Assembly: GCA_016714225.1 (NCBI GenBank)
Contig: JADJNS010000029.1
Coordinates: forward strand, 68,894 to 132,893
Source of the DNA: Archangiaceae bacterium
GTDB taxonomy: Bacteria; Myxococcota; Myxococcia; Myxococcales; Myxococcaceae
Direction: 5' to 3'
Length of the DNA stretch: 64,000 nucleotides
Part shown: positions 27,558-37,218 of the stretch, one piece after another
Layout of the letters: each line of letters begins with the position of its first letter
Position numbering within the stretch: position 1 is the first letter of the stretch
Position numbers and translations under genes: made by a program
The notes under the pieces: model-generated
Seen by the model: only the letters and a program-made list of their open reading frames with translations
Databases searched by the model: none
What the model was told of the DNA's origin: nothing

Positions 27558-29658
27558 AAAAGAACGTGGTCCCCACGTCGACTTCACTCTCGACCCACAC
27601 CGACCCGCCGTGCGCTTCGACGATGGCCTTCACGATCGAGAGGCCGAGGCCGGCGCCCCGGCGATCCGACCGCGAGGCCTGCCAGAAGCGATCGAACACG
27701 TGGGGAACCGCGTCTGCAGGTATGCCCACGCCGTCATCGGCGACCCAGAAGAGCACCTGGCGCTCACGTGCCTTGGCCCCGACCGTGATGCGCCCCCGCG
27801 AGAACTTCGCCGCATTGCCCACCAGGTTGCTGAAGACCTGCAGCAGGCGACGGCGATCTGCCGATACGTGCGGCAGGTCGGGCCCGGCCGCCACTTCGAG
27901 CGAAGCGCCAGCGCCCGTGAGCTCGGCCTGCGAGTGCTCGGCCGCGTCGGCGAGCAGGCCCGCCGGGTCGACTTCGGCTCTGGCGATCGAGAGCCGCTCT
28001 CCGCCCTCGAGCCGCGCGACGTCGAGCAGGTCTTGAATCAGCTCGTTCATGCGCAGCGCGGCGCTGCGAATGTTCTCCGAGGTCTTCTGGTTGCGCCGCT
28101 CGACCTGCCCGCGCGGCCGCAGCAGCCGCTGCGCCTGAAGCACGATGTTGCTGAGCGGGTTTCGCAGGTCGTGGGCCACGATGCCGAGCACCTCGTCACG
28201 GGCCTTCACCGCCTGCTGGGCCTCCTGATGGGCTCGGGCATTGTCCGTCGCGAGCGCCACCCGACTGGCCAGACGCTCGGCTTGCGCCAGGTCGTTCGAC
28301 CCCAAGCGCCGCGAGCCGCGCGATGAACCGAAGGCGAGCGTGCCCAGCGTCACCCCGCGCGCCACCAGCGGCGCGATGATGAACGACGTCGGCTCGAGGG
28401 CCTTGATGAGGCGAAGGTGCTCAGCGTTCAGCGAGCGCGCCTCGAGATACTCCTCGGTCACGTTGCCCACCAACAGGGGGCGCTTGCTGCCGACCACCTC
28501 GCTCACCGCGTTGGGCCGCTGGTGAATCGGCTGACGCTCGAGCTCGGCGCATGCCGCCGCCTTGGTGGGGTCGCTGTGCGCCACCTTCAGCCGCTCGAGG
28601 GCGCCCCCTTCGACGACGTCGATGACACACCAGTCGGCGATGTTGCGCACGATCAGCTCGGCCACCTCGGCGAGAAAACGCCGGTGATCAGACCCTGCCG
28701 AGACGAGCACGTTGCCGATCTCGGCGAGAAAGTGCTCTTCATCAGCGATGCGCTCGCGCTCCGACGTGTCGCGCAGCGTGACCGTGAGCACCCTCGCGCC
28801 GCCCACGTCGAGCCTCGAAATCGCGGCGTCGGCCGCGAACTCCTCGCCGTTCTTCCGCAGCCCGATGATGGGCGTGCTCCGCGTGCCCATGCGGCGGCCC
28901 GCCTCTCTCTCGTGGCCATCGGCGAAGATCGCCACGTGCTCGCGGTGTCTCGAACGAAGCCGCTCGGGAATGATCAGGTCGAGCGGCGCGCCCAGCGCCT
29001 CGCTCTTCGAGTACCCGAAGACGTGGGTCGCACCGTCGTTCCACATCGTGATTCGCTGCGACTCGTCGACCGACACGATCGCGTCGGACGAGAACGAGAC
29101 GATTCCCGAGAACTTCGCCTCCGAGACCCGCAGCGCCTCTTCGGCCCGGTGGCGGTCGGTGATGTCGTGCACGAACGCCCGCATGTGGCCGTCGGGCAGC
29201 GTGTTCACGCTCATCTCCACCGCGACGAACGTGCCGTCCTTGCGCCGCAGGCTCCACTCCGAGACTTCGCTCCCGCCCTCGAGAATGTGCCGCGTCTGCA
29301 CCGCCTGGCGCGCGAGCTCGGCCGGCCTCACGAACTCGGTGATCGATCGCCCGATCAGCTCGTCTCGCCGGTAGCCGAGCAGTCGGCAGCCCGCGGCGTT
29401 GACCTCGGTGTAGCAGCCGTCGGCGGTGGCCACGAAGATGCCCTCGGGCCCGCTCTCGAAGAGCTCACGGTATCGCGCCTCGCTCGAGAGCAGCGCGTCG
29501 CGCGCGAGCTTCACGGCCAGAAGGTTCGCCCTCACCGCGTCATTGGCCCGATGGAGCTCTTCGTTGTGTGACTGCAGCTCGCGCTCGCGGCGAAGCACCT
29601 CGTCGAGGTGCTCGGCCTGTGGCGGTACAGCAGTCGGCACACTCACCCTGCAGCGCAT
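27526..29658 (-). CDS. PAS-PAS-GAF sensor histidine kinase
   Basis: About 710 residues from ATG 29658 (GTG 29646 is also plausible). A short coiled coil leads to two PAS domains (YRELFESGPEGIFVATADG and FSGIVSFSSDAIVSVDESQ), each with a PAC tail. A GAF domain follows (residues 340-490), then HisKA with the phospho-acceptor His in LGIVAHDLRNPLSNI, and the HATPase domain (VFSNLVGNAAKFS, WVADDGVGIP, GAGLGLSIVKAI). There are no transmembrane helices, so it senses inside the cell. It has no receiver of its own, and is divergent from the KaiC operon, whose last gene has a related PAS-GAF layout. Confidence 0.9.
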   Translation of the reverse strand: MRCRVSVPTAVPPQAEHLDEVLRRERELQSHNEELHRANDAVRANLLAVKLARDALLSSEARYRELFESGPEGIFVATADGCYTEVNAAGCRLLGYRRDELIGRSITEFVRPAELARQAVQTRHILEGGSEVSEWSLRRKDGTFVAVEMSVNTLPDGHMRAFVHDITDRHRAEEALRVSEAKFSGIVSFSSDAIVSVDESQRITMWNDGATHVFGYSKSEALGAPLDLIIPERLRSRHREHVAIFADGHEREAGRRMGTRSTPIIGLRKNGEEFAADAAISRLDVGGARVLTVTLRDTSERERIADEEHFLAEIGNVLVSAGSDHRRFLAEVAELIVRNIADWCVIDVVEGGALERLKVAHSDPTKAAACAELERQPIHQRPNAVSEVVGSKRPLLVGNVTEEYLEARSLNAEHLRLIKALEPTSFIIAPLVARGVTLGTLAFGSSRGSRRLGSNDLAQAERLASRVALATDNARAHQEAQQAVKARDEVLGIVAHDLRNPLSNIVLQAQRLLRPRGQVERRNQKTSENIRSAALRMNELIQDLLDVARLEGGERLSIARAEVDPAGLLADAAEHSQAELTGAGASLEVAAGPDLPHVSADRRRLLQVFSNLVGNAAKFSRGRITVGAKARERQVLFWVADDGVGIPADAVPHVFDRFWQASRSDRRGAGLGLSIVKAIVEAHGGSVWVESEVDVGTTFFFTVPCVEGHR

Positions 29659-29872
29659 AGCAGGCAGTGAGCACCCGCGCCCGACCATCGCTCGCAAGCT
29701 GGCTCGCGCAAGGGTTGCGCTTCGCCGATTCTCGCCGGGCTCCTTGCTAATCCACCCAGGCCGAGGGACACGACGACTCGAAGGGGGGCTCTTCCTTCAG
29801 CCCGCAGATGATCTCCGTCGCCCCACAGCTGGCCCTCGCCAGACGTTCGCTGCTGCGCGGCAGGCCCCGCGC

Positions 29873-30295
29873 GTGAGCGCTCCCAGCGCGAACCAGGTCG
29901 CGCTCGCCAGGCGGCTCCTCGCCGTCGAGGGAGCAGACGGGGGAGCTTTAGAGGCCTGCGCCGCCGCCGCGGAGCAGGTCTACGCGAAGCTCGACGGCCA
30001 GCTCTCGCCCCTGCTCGGCTCGCTCGGGTTCCGCGCGCTGCTGGTGCGCAGCGCGAAGCTGCTGCAGCACCAGCACCCCGTCTTCGCCGACCTGGCCGTC
30101 GCCCAGAGCGCGGCGAAGCTGCGGGCCGGCCTGCGCGCGCTCGAGCCCGCCACGGCCCAGCAGGCCGCCGAAGCCCTGTTCGCGGGCTTCTTCGTGCTCA
30201 TCGCGACCTTCATCGGAGAACGTCTGACGACCCAGTCCCTGAGGGGCGCATGGCCCGAGGTCGACCAATGGCTCGTCACAGAGAGAGAGAAATGA
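29873..30295 (+). CDS. Helical protein of unknown function upstream of KaiC-like ATPase
   Basis: 140 residues from GTG 29873; the nearby ATG 29808 is out of frame. Mostly helical and Ala/Leu-rich, with GSLGFRALLVRSAKLL and VLIATFIGERLTTQSLRGAWPE, a pattern I recall from conserved proteins of unknown function that recur before regulatory ATPases and sensor kinases. No catalytic or membrane features are seen. Its stop overlaps the kaiC-like start (ATGA), so the two are probably made together. Confidence 0.65.
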   Translation: MSAPSANQVALARRLLAVEGADGGALEACAAAAEQVYAKLDGQLSPLLGSLGFRALLVRSAKLLQHQHPVFADLAVAQSAAKLRAGLRALEPATAQQAAEALFAGFFVLIATFIGERLTTQSLRGAWPEVDQWLVTEREK

Positions 30296-31773
30296 GCGAC
30301 GACAAGGTTGCAATTCGCAAGTTGCCTTCAGGCGTCTCGGGCCTCGACGAAGTGCTCGGCGGCGGGTTCCCCGAGTTCTCGTTCAACCTGATCGCGGGTG
30401 GCCCCGGCTGCGGCAAGACCACCATGGGTCACCAGATCGCCTTCGCCAACGCGTCTCCCCAGCGCCGGGCCCTCTACGTCAGCGTCATCGGCGAGCCGCC
30501 CATCAAGATGCTGCGCTACCAGCAGCAGTACGACTTCTTCGACCCGGCGAAGGTCGGCGACGGCAGCGTGCGCTTTCTGCACCTCGGCCAGCAGGCCGCC
30601 GACGGGGGGCTGGAAGCCGTGCTCACCGCGATCACCGACGAGATCGAGAAGTCGAGCCCGGCGATCGTGGTGGTCGACTCCTTCCGTGCCCTGGTGCGCA
30701 GCACCCTCGCCGGGCCGCAAGGCGAGAGCGAGATCACCGACTTCATGCAGCGCCTCGCGCTGGTGCTCACCAGCTGCCAGGCGACCACGTTTCTGCTCGG
30801 CGAGTACGCCGATGGCGAGCGCGACAGCGCGGTGTTCACCGTCGCCGACGGGCTGCTGTGGCTCTATCAGTCGGTCGAGCGCAACTCGGTGGTGCGCAAG
30901 GCGCAGGTGATGAAGATGCGCGGGCAGGGGCAGGTCCCCGGTCTGCACACCGCCGGCATCACCGAGGCCGGCTTTCACGTCTTCCCCCGGCTCGCCACTC
31001 CCCCCAAGCGTGTCGAAACCGAGCCCCATGCGCGCCGCGTGCAGACCGGAGTGAAGGGCCTCGACGCGCTCATGGGCGGCGGCATTCCCGAAGGGTACTC
31101 GGTGCTGCTCGCGGGCCCTTCGGGCTCGGGCAAGACCGTGCTCTCGAACCAGTTCATCGTCGAGGGCGCCGCGCGTGGAGAAAACGGCCTGGTCGCCGTC
31201 TTCGAGCAGCGCCCCAACGACTACCTTCAGACCACGCCGCACGGCGAAGAGTTTCGCAGCCTGATCCGCGCCAAGAAGCTCGAGGTGCTCTACCTGCGGC
31301 CGCTCGATCTGTCGATCGAAGAGACCCTGCGAGAGCTGCAGAGCGCGGTGAAGCGCATCAAGGCGAAGCGGGCCGTGATCGACTCACTCTCGGGTCTCGA
31401 GCTCGCGCTCGGGCCGTCGTTTCGAGAGGACTTTCGCGAGTCGCTCTACCGCATGCTGGGCGCCCTGACCGGGCTCGGCGTCACGGTGATGGCCACGGTC
31501 GAGCTGACCGACTCGTACGCCGACCTGCGCTTCAGCCCGCACGGCATCGCATTTCTCACGGACGCCATCGTTCTCCAACGCTATGTGGAGATCGGCGGCC
31601 AGCTCAGGCGCGCCATCGGAGTCGTCAAGGTGCGAGCCAGCAAGCACAGCAAAGACCTGCGCGAGTACGACTTCGCGCCGGGCGGCCGCATCGTGGTGGG
31701 CAAGACCCTCGCCGAGTTCGACGGCCTGCTCACCGGCACCCCGAGGCGGGGCGTGAGAAAGGCGCGGCGATGA
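30292..31773 (+). CDS. kaiC: KaiC-like double RecA-type ATPase
   Basis: 493 residues from ATG 30292. Two KaiC domains are clear: GVSGLDEVLGGGFPE with Walker A GGPGCGKTTMG, then GVKGLDALMGGGIPEGYS with GPSGSGKTVLS. Walker B strands read IVVVDSF and AVIDSLSG. Outside cyanobacteria such proteins lack KaiA/KaiB and act in stress or signalling, often with histidine kinases. There is no kaiA or kaiB here. The flanking genes overlap by four bases on each side, giving the order unknown - KaiC - PAS/GAF. Confidence 0.92.
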   Translation: MSDDKVAIRKLPSGVSGLDEVLGGGFPEFSFNLIAGGPGCGKTTMGHQIAFANASPQRRALYVSVIGEPPIKMLRYQQQYDFFDPAKVGDGSVRFLHLGQQAADGGLEAVLTAITDEIEKSSPAIVVVDSFRALVRSTLAGPQGESEITDFMQRLALVLTSCQATTFLLGEYADGERDSAVFTVADGLLWLYQSVERNSVVRKAQVMKMRGQGQVPGLHTAGITEAGFHVFPRLATPPKRVETEPHARRVQTGVKGLDALMGGGIPEGYSVLLAGPSGSGKTVLSNQFIVEGAARGENGLVAVFEQRPNDYLQTTPHGEEFRSLIRAKKLEVLYLRPLDLSIEETLRELQSAVKRIKAKRAVIDSLSGLELALGPSFREDFRESLYRMLGALTGLGVTVMATVELTDSYADLRFSPHGIAFLTDAIVLQRYVEIGGQLRRAIGVVKVRASKHSKDLREYDFAPGGRIVVGKTLAEFDGLLTGTPRRGVRKARR

Positions 31774-32786
31774 CCGAGGCCGACTTCCCCATCTTCGAGA
31801 CCATCGGCGCGCTGGTGGTGGTGCTCGACGCAGACGACCGCGTCGTCTACTGGAACCGCGCCTGCTCGGCGCTCACCGGCTATTCCCTCGAAGAGGTCCG
31901 CGACCGAAGGTTCTGGGACTTTCTTCTCGTCCCCGACGAGATCGACGCGCTGAAGGCCGACCTCGCCGAGCTGCGGGCGTCAGAGCAGCCCCGGCAGCAC
32001 ACCAACAACTGGGTCACCAAGAGCGGCGAGCACCGGTCGATCGCCTGGTCCAACAGCCTGGCCCTCGCGCCCGACGGGCGGCCCCAGTACGTCATCAAGA
32101 CCGGCATCGACCGAACCGAGTCGAGGCGCGTCGACGACGAGCGCCAGCTGCTGGCCGAGCTGGGCCGCGGCCTCCTCGCCACCATCGACTGCGACACCAT
32201 TCTCACCCGGGTCGCGGGCCTGGTGGTGCAGCGGCTCGCCGACTGCTGCGCGATCGCGCTCCCTGATCTCGACGGGCAGTTGCGGTGGCTGAAGGTGGCG
32301 ACGCGCGACCCGGCGCTCGAGCCGCTCTGCGCGCGGCTTCACCGCCTGGCGTTCGAAGCGCAGCACCCCCCGCTCATCTCCGAGGTGCTCGAGTCGCGGC
32401 AGCCGCTGCTGCTGCCCGAGGTGTCGGCCGGGCAGCTCGAGGCCATGGCCGACGGTGAGCAGCACCTGCTCGCCCTGAGAGCGCTCGCGCCGCGCTCGGT
32501 GATGATCGTGCCGCTGCTCGCCCGGGGCTCACCGCCCGGCACCCTCGCGTTGATGTCGACCCAGCCCTCGCGAAGCTACGACCGCGACGAGCTCCGGTTT
32601 GCCGAAGAGCTCGCGGTGCGCGTCACCCTCGCCATCGAGAACGCGCGCCTCTACGCCCGGCTGCGCAGCGACTCGTTCGACCTTCGCGAAGCGAACGAGC
32701 GCATGGTCTGCGCCACCCTTCGCGCCCAGGAGCGGTTGGACGATCGCGACCCGCTCGAGCTCCCTCGAGCAGCAAAGGTCGCGTGA
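31770..32786 (+). CDS. PAS-GAF sensor protein without kinase domain
   Basis: 338 residues from ATG 31770, overlapping the kaiC stop. Residues 5-125 form a PAS domain with PAC tail (VVVLDADDRVVYWNRACSAL, KTGIDRTESRR), and residues 140-300 a GAF domain (LLARGSPPGTLALM). It stops after a short coil (EANERMVCATLRAQERL) where a HisKA domain would normally start, so it has no catalytic output. The PAS-GAF order and wording resemble the divergent histidine kinase, suggesting it is a truncated paralogue that either feeds a signal to KaiC or partners the kinase. Confidence 0.85.
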   Translation: MTEADFPIFETIGALVVVLDADDRVVYWNRACSALTGYSLEEVRDRRFWDFLLVPDEIDALKADLAELRASEQPRQHTNNWVTKSGEHRSIAWSNSLALAPDGRPQYVIKTGIDRTESRRVDDERQLLAELGRGLLATIDCDTILTRVAGLVVQRLADCCAIALPDLDGQLRWLKVATRDPALEPLCARLHRLAFEAQHPPLISEVLESRQPLLLPEVSAGQLEAMADGEQHLLALRALAPRSVMIVPLLARGSPPGTLALMSTQPSRSYDRDELRFAEELAVRVTLAIENARLYARLRSDSFDLREANERMVCATLRAQERLDDRDPLELPRAAKVA

Positions 32787-33026
32787 CCGCACCTCTCGAC
32801 GGGCGAGGCTCGGCGGGGGCGGGGGTCGAGGTGGGACGCTGCGATGCGGCCGGCACCTCGCTCACCGGGCGTGATGACGTCAGCGAAGCGTCGTGCGCTC
32901 TCACCGGCGCAAGCCTTGCGCGCACGCGACGCCGCGCATCGCTCACGCCGAGCCACGGCCCCAGCGATTCCGAGCGAGAGCGTGGTCGCACCTCGCGGCA
33001 CATCTGGTGCTTGGCAGGTGGGCACC

Positions 33027-36000
33027 ATGCACCAGCTCGACGAGCGACAGCAGGGCGAGCTCCGGCAACAGTTCCGCGAGCGGGTCTCGTTTCATCCCAC
33101 CGAGCGGCGGCTCTACGGCCACGACGTGGGAACCATGCCCCGGCGCATCAAGCCGCTGCTCGGCGACACCACCCCCGACGCGGTGGTGCAGCCCGAGAGC
33201 GAAGCCGAGCTGGTCGAGCTGGTGCGCTGGGCCGCGCTGAACCGCGTGCCGCTCACTCCCCGCGCGAAGGCGACCTCTGGCTACGGCGGCGTGGTGCCCA
33301 CCCGGCACGGCCTGGTCGTCGACCTGCGCCGCCTCAACCGCGTGCTGGAGATCGACGAGGGCGCCCTCACCGCGACCGTGCAGCCGGCGGTCGTCTGGGA
33401 GCCTCTCGACAAGCGCCTCGCCGAGCGCGGCCTCACCTTGAGGCTGTACCCGAGCTCGTACCCGGCCTCGTCGGTGGGCGGCTGGCTGGCGCAGGCGGGC
33501 GCGGGCTACGGCTCGTACCAATACGGCTGGTTCCGCGACAACGTGGTGGCGGCGCGGGTGGTCTTGCCGTCCGGAGAGGTGAGGGTGCTCGACGGGCTGG
33601 GCCTCGACCTGGTGTCGGGTGCCGAGGGCATCACCGGGTTCATCACCGAGGTGACCTTGAAGGTGATGAGGCACGAGGAGCTGGCGATCGCGGCGATCTC
33701 GTGCCCGACCGCCGCGTCGGCCGCGCAAGTGCTGGGCGAGGTGGTCGCCGAGCAGCTGCCGGTCTGGTCGCTGGGCTTCGCCGACCCGGCGATGGTCGAG
33801 CTCACCGGCCGGTGCCCGCCCCGGGCCCACCCCCACGAAGAGCACGTGGTGCTGCCCCAGGGGTACCTGGTGGTGGTGGCGATGCGGCAGGCCGATGACG
33901 ACGCCGCCTTCCCCATACTGCGCGCCATCGCCGAGCGCGCTGGAGCGCACCGCATCGGCGACGACCTCGCCCGCCACGAATGGGCGCAGCGCTTTCGCAT
34001 CATGCGGGTGAAGCGCCTCGGCCCCTCGCTGGTGCCCGCCGAGGTGGTGGTGCCCATGGAGTCACTGCGCGCCACGCTCGAAGAGCTCGCCGAGAAGGTG
34101 AAGCAGCCGCTGGTCATCGACGGCATCGCCGCTCGCACCGCTGCCGGCAAGACCGAGGTGGTGCTGCTCGGCTTCATTCCCCAAGACGAGCGCACGCTCG
34201 GGTACGACCTGGTGTTCGGCCTGGCGCTCACCGTCATCGCCATCGCCGAGCGGCACGGGGGCCGCGCGTACTCGACGGGCCTGTACTTCCGGCACAAGGC
34301 CGACGCCGTGCTCGGCGCGGGGGTGCACCAGCGGCTGAGCGACCTCAAGCGCGAGCTCGACCCGGCCGACCTGATGAACCCCGGCAAGGTGCTCGGCAGT
34401 GGGGTGCTGTCGGCCGCCATTCACGCCGCCGAGGCGCTCGAGCCGGCGGTGCGCCTGGGCGCCAACGCGGTGAAGACCGCGCTCGGCGAGCACCCCGGCG
34501 CCGCGAAGCGGGGCATACCCGCCGACGTGGCCGAGTACGCCTACGCCTGCGCCCAGTGCGGCTACTGCGTCGACGACTGCGAGCAGTTCTCGGGGCGCGG
34601 GTGGGAGAGCCAGTCGCCTCGGGGCAAGTGGTTCTTCCTGCGCGAGTACCTCGAGGGCCGCGAAGAGATGAGCCAGATGATGGTCGACTCGTTTCTCTCG
34701 TGCACCACCTGCGAGCTGTGCAACACGCGCTGCCCGCTGGGGCTGCCCATCGAGCCATCGTGGCTGAAGCTGCGCGGTCAGCTCATTCATGAAGAGGGGC
34801 GCATGACCTTTCCCCCCTTCGAGATCATGAGCGCCGCCGTCACCGCCGAGGGCGACATCTGGGCCGGCTACCGCCGAGACCGGGCCGCCTGGTTCCCGGA
34901 AGATCTGCTCGAGAAGCACGGCCCCTCGCACCACAGCCGCAACGTGTACTTCGCCGGCTGCACCGCCAGCTACGTCGAGCACGACATCGGCATCGGCAGC
35001 GTGCGCCTGCTCGACGCGGCCGGCGTCGACTTCACCTACCTGGGCGAGAACGAGAGCTGCTGTGCGACCCCGATGCTCGTCGCCGGCAAGTGGGAGGTGT
35101 TCGCCGACACCCTCAAGAAGAACATCGCCGCGGTGAAGCAGGCCGGAGCGGACACGGTCATCAGCTCGTGCCCCGCGTGCGACATGATGTGGCGCCAGGT
35201 CTACCCGCAGTGGGCGAAGAAGCTCGGCATCGACTACGGCATCACCGCGAAGCACTACTCCGAGCTGGTCGCCGACAAGCTGAAAGACGGCTCGTTCAGG
35301 TTCCCCGACGCGCCACGCGCGAAGACCGACGTGGTCACCTGGCACGACAGCTGCCACATCGGGCGCGCCTCGGGCGTCTACCAGCCGCCTCGCGACGTGC
35401 TCCAGGCGCTGCCGGGCGTCGAGCTGCGCGAGATGGAGCACAACCGCGAGCAGGCGAAGTGCTGCGGCTCGGTGCTGACGCTGCTGAAAGAGCCGCAGGT
35501 TGCGCACGACCTCGGCAAGGCGCGGCTCGACGAGGCCGAGGCGGTGGGCGCCGAGAAGGTGGTGGCGCTGTGCCCCTGCTGCGAGTTCCAGCTGCGGGTC
35601 AGCGCCGAGGCGCGCCACTCGCCGGTCGAGGTGATCGACCTCTCGCGGTTCGCCGCCGAGCGCCTCGGCTTCACGCTGCCCGACCCCCACCCCGAGGTGA
35701 GGGCGCAGTGGGCGGTCTTCGAGAAGATGATCGCCATGCTGACCCCGTCGGGCTTCGCCGCGCTGCTCGGCACCATGTGGGCCGAGCTGATCGCCGCGAT
35801 GCCGCTGCACCTGGGCGGCATGATGCGGGTGATGGCCCGGGTGCCGGGCGTGCTCGAGCTGATGAAGCCGCTCTTCCCGGCGCTGTTCCCGCTGCTCCTG
35901 CCGAAGATGATGCCGAAGCTGCTGCCGGTGTTCCTCGACCGCATCGGCAAGCAGGTGCCCATGCCCGCGTACATGGCCGAGCAGATGCCCACGCTCATTC

Positions 36001-36098
36001 CCGGGGTGATGGACGCGCTGATGCCGCACATGCTGCCCGACGTCGTGCCGCTCATCAGCGACCCGCTCGTCACCTACCTGCGAGCGCCCCGCGCCTGA
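33027..36098 (+). CDS. FAD-linked oxidase fused to Fe-S/CCG (GlpC-like) oxidoreductase
   Basis: 1023 residues from ATG 33027. Residues 30-480 are a PCMH-type FAD domain (VQPESEAELVELVRWA, SSVGGWLAQAGAGYGSYQYG) with the FAD-linked oxidase C-terminal part. Two 4Fe-4S ligand sets follow: CAQCGYCVDDC and CTTCELCNTRCP. Then two CCG domains (CTASYVEHD, SCCATPM, SCPACD; SCHIGRASG, KCCGSVL, CPCCEF) like those of GlpC and HdrB. The last 170 residues are a Met/Pro/Leu-rich amphipathic tail. Such proteins oxidise 2-hydroxy acids (lactate, glycolate) and pass electrons to quinone; the tail may attach it to the membrane. The exact substrate is unknown. Confidence 0.85.
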   Translation: MHQLDERQQGELRQQFRERVSFHPTERRLYGHDVGTMPRRIKPLLGDTTPDAVVQPESEAELVELVRWAALNRVPLTPRAKATSGYGGVVPTRHGLVVDLRRLNRVLEIDEGALTATVQPAVVWEPLDKRLAERGLTLRLYPSSYPASSVGGWLAQAGAGYGSYQYGWFRDNVVAARVVLPSGEVRVLDGLGLDLVSGAEGITGFITEVTLKVMRHEELAIAAISCPTAASAAQVLGEVVAEQLPVWSLGFADPAMVELTGRCPPRAHPHEEHVVLPQGYLVVVAMRQADDDAAFPILRAIAERAGAHRIGDDLARHEWAQRFRIMRVKRLGPSLVPAEVVVPMESLRATLEELAEKVKQPLVIDGIAARTAAGKTEVVLLGFIPQDERTLGYDLVFGLALTVIAIAERHGGRAYSTGLYFRHKADAVLGAGVHQRLSDLKRELDPADLMNPGKVLGSGVLSAAIHAAEALEPAVRLGANAVKTALGEHPGAAKRGIPADVAEYAYACAQCGYCVDDCEQFSGRGWESQSPRGKWFFLREYLEGREEMSQMMVDSFLSCTTCELCNTRCPLGLPIEPSWLKLRGQLIHEEGRMTFPPFEIMSAAVTAEGDIWAGYRRDRAAWFPEDLLEKHGPSHHSRNVYFAGCTASYVEHDIGIGSVRLLDAAGVDFTYLGENESCCATPMLVAGKWEVFADTLKKNIAAVKQAGADTVISSCPACDMMWRQVYPQWAKKLGIDYGITAKHYSELVADKLKDGSFRFPDAPRAKTDVVTWHDSCHIGRASGVYQPPRDVLQALPGVELREMEHNREQAKCCGSVLTLLKEPQVAHDLGKARLDEAEAVGAEKVVALCPCCEFQLRVSAEARHSPVEVIDLSRFAAERLGFTLPDPHPEVRAQWAVFEKMIAMLTPSGFAALLGTMWAELIAAMPLHLGGMMRVMARVPGVLELMKPLFPALFPLLLPKMMPKLLPVFLDRIGKQVPMPAYMAEQMPTLIPGVMDALMPHMLPDVVPLISDPLVTYLRAPRA

Positions 36099-36113
36099 AG
36101 CGCTCGGGCTGAA

Positions 36114-36344
36114 ATGGGCGAGAGCTTCAGCAACCGCATTCGCGCGGCGGTGCTCTCGGTCGCTGCGGCGGCGCAGTGGGTCGCGAACTTCGCGGTCAGC
36201 ATCAGCTTCCCCGTGCTCGCCCAGCAGCTGAGCCTGCAGTTCGCGTACGGCCCCTACGCCGCGTTCGCCGTGCTCTCGCTCGGCTTCGTGTGGAGGTGGG
36301 TGCGCGAGACGAAGGGCAAAGAGCTCGAGGCGATCGGCCAGTGA
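36114..36344 (+). pseudogene. Remnant of MFS sugar transporter (last two membrane helices)
   Basis: 76 residues: FSNRIRAAVLSVAAAAQWVANFAVSISFP then YAAFAVLSLGFVWRWVRETKGKELE. This is the conserved end of sugar-porter family transporters (normally IFPxRIRGxAxSV ... ETKGxxLE), so the first ten or so helices are missing. It starts 15 bases after the stop of the oxidoreductase. A freestanding two-helix protein of this kind is unlikely to work, and I read it as a deletion relic, although its own frame is intact and it could still be translated. Confidence 0.65.
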
Positions 36345-36437
36345 TTCGGCGTCGCGGGTGCGGCGCTTCTCACGCGGCACGGTGTCAGACCCCATCGCTA
36401 CGCTGTGCTTCGCCACGATTCAAAGGGGAGGTGGCCC

Positions 36438-37151
36438 ATGCCAGCAGCACCTGCAGCACCCAAGAGGCTCCGCATCTCGACGACCGTCGTGTCGCCCGAG
36501 GGCCGCGCGAGCCTCGAGCACAATGCCGAACGCGTCGCGCGCGCGTGCGAGCTGATTCGCAGTCACTCGGGGCGCACCGACCTCGTCGTGCTGCCCGCCG
36601 GTTACCTGCTCGCGCGTGACGGCGATGACGTCGGCGCGCTCGTGCGACCGCTCATCGACCAGGCCCGGCGCGCGAAGCTCGCGGTGGTCGTCGGCATCGA
36701 TGCGGCGGTGAAGGGGCGCCAGAAGGCGCCGCTGCCGTACTTCCTGGTGGGTTGGTCGCCGGGCATGAAGAAGGCGTCGATATGGCGCCAGCGCTCGGTG
36801 ACGAGCCACGACGCACTGAGCGTCAGCGATGCCGACGCCGCCGAGCCGCGCGTGCTGTCGGTCGCGGGCAGAAGGGTGGCGCCGCTCGCGTGTGGCGAGG
36901 TGTTCAACCCGCGCATTCGAGACGCGATCGCCGGGCTGCGGCCATCGGTCGCCGTGCTGGCCGCGCACACCGCGGCGGGCGCGCGTCACTGGGCGGGGCA
37001 GCGGTGCCTCGCGCGGCTCGGCGTGCCCTCGGTGCGAGCGGTGCACGCCGCCACCGCCGCTCGACAGGTCATGTGCCACCCCGTGAGGGAGAGACCCGCG
37101 CGGTGGTCGCAGCTGGGCTCCGGCATCGAAGCGAGCTGCTTCGAGCTCTAG
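36438..37151 (+). CDS. Nitrilase/carbon-nitrogen hydrolase-like protein
   Basis: 237 residues from ATG 36438 behind a strong AAGGGGAGGTGG site. The fold order fits the nitrilase superfamily: STTVVSPEGRASLEHN, LVVLPAGYLLARDGDD (where the catalytic Glu is expected, here replaced by Gly/Tyr), AVVVGID, APLACGEVFNPRIRD (Cys in place) and a final SVAVLAAH strand. With the Glu of the Glu-Lys-Cys triad not evident, it may be an inactive or divergent member. It begins about 90 bases after the transporter relic. Confidence 0.5.
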   Translation: MPAAPAAPKRLRISTTVVSPEGRASLEHNAERVARACELIRSHSGRTDLVVLPAGYLLARDGDDVGALVRPLIDQARRAKLAVVVGIDAAVKGRQKAPLPYFLVGWSPGMKKASIWRQRSVTSHDALSVSDADAAEPRVLSVAGRRVAPLACGEVFNPRIRDAIAGLRPSVAVLAAHTAAGARHWAGQRCLARLGVPSVRAVHAATAARQVMCHPVRERPARWSQLGSGIEASCFEL

Positions 37152-37218
37152 ATAAGATGGGCGGGCTCGTCAGTGGTGTCAGCTTGCGGTCAGTCATACG
37201 ACTCTGACGAGAGCTGAA

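Noticed and set aside
30250..30291. KaiC start at ATG 30250 or 30271
   Set aside because: The MSDDK start at 30292 overlaps the previous stop as ATGA and lies directly before the conserved KaiC sequence.
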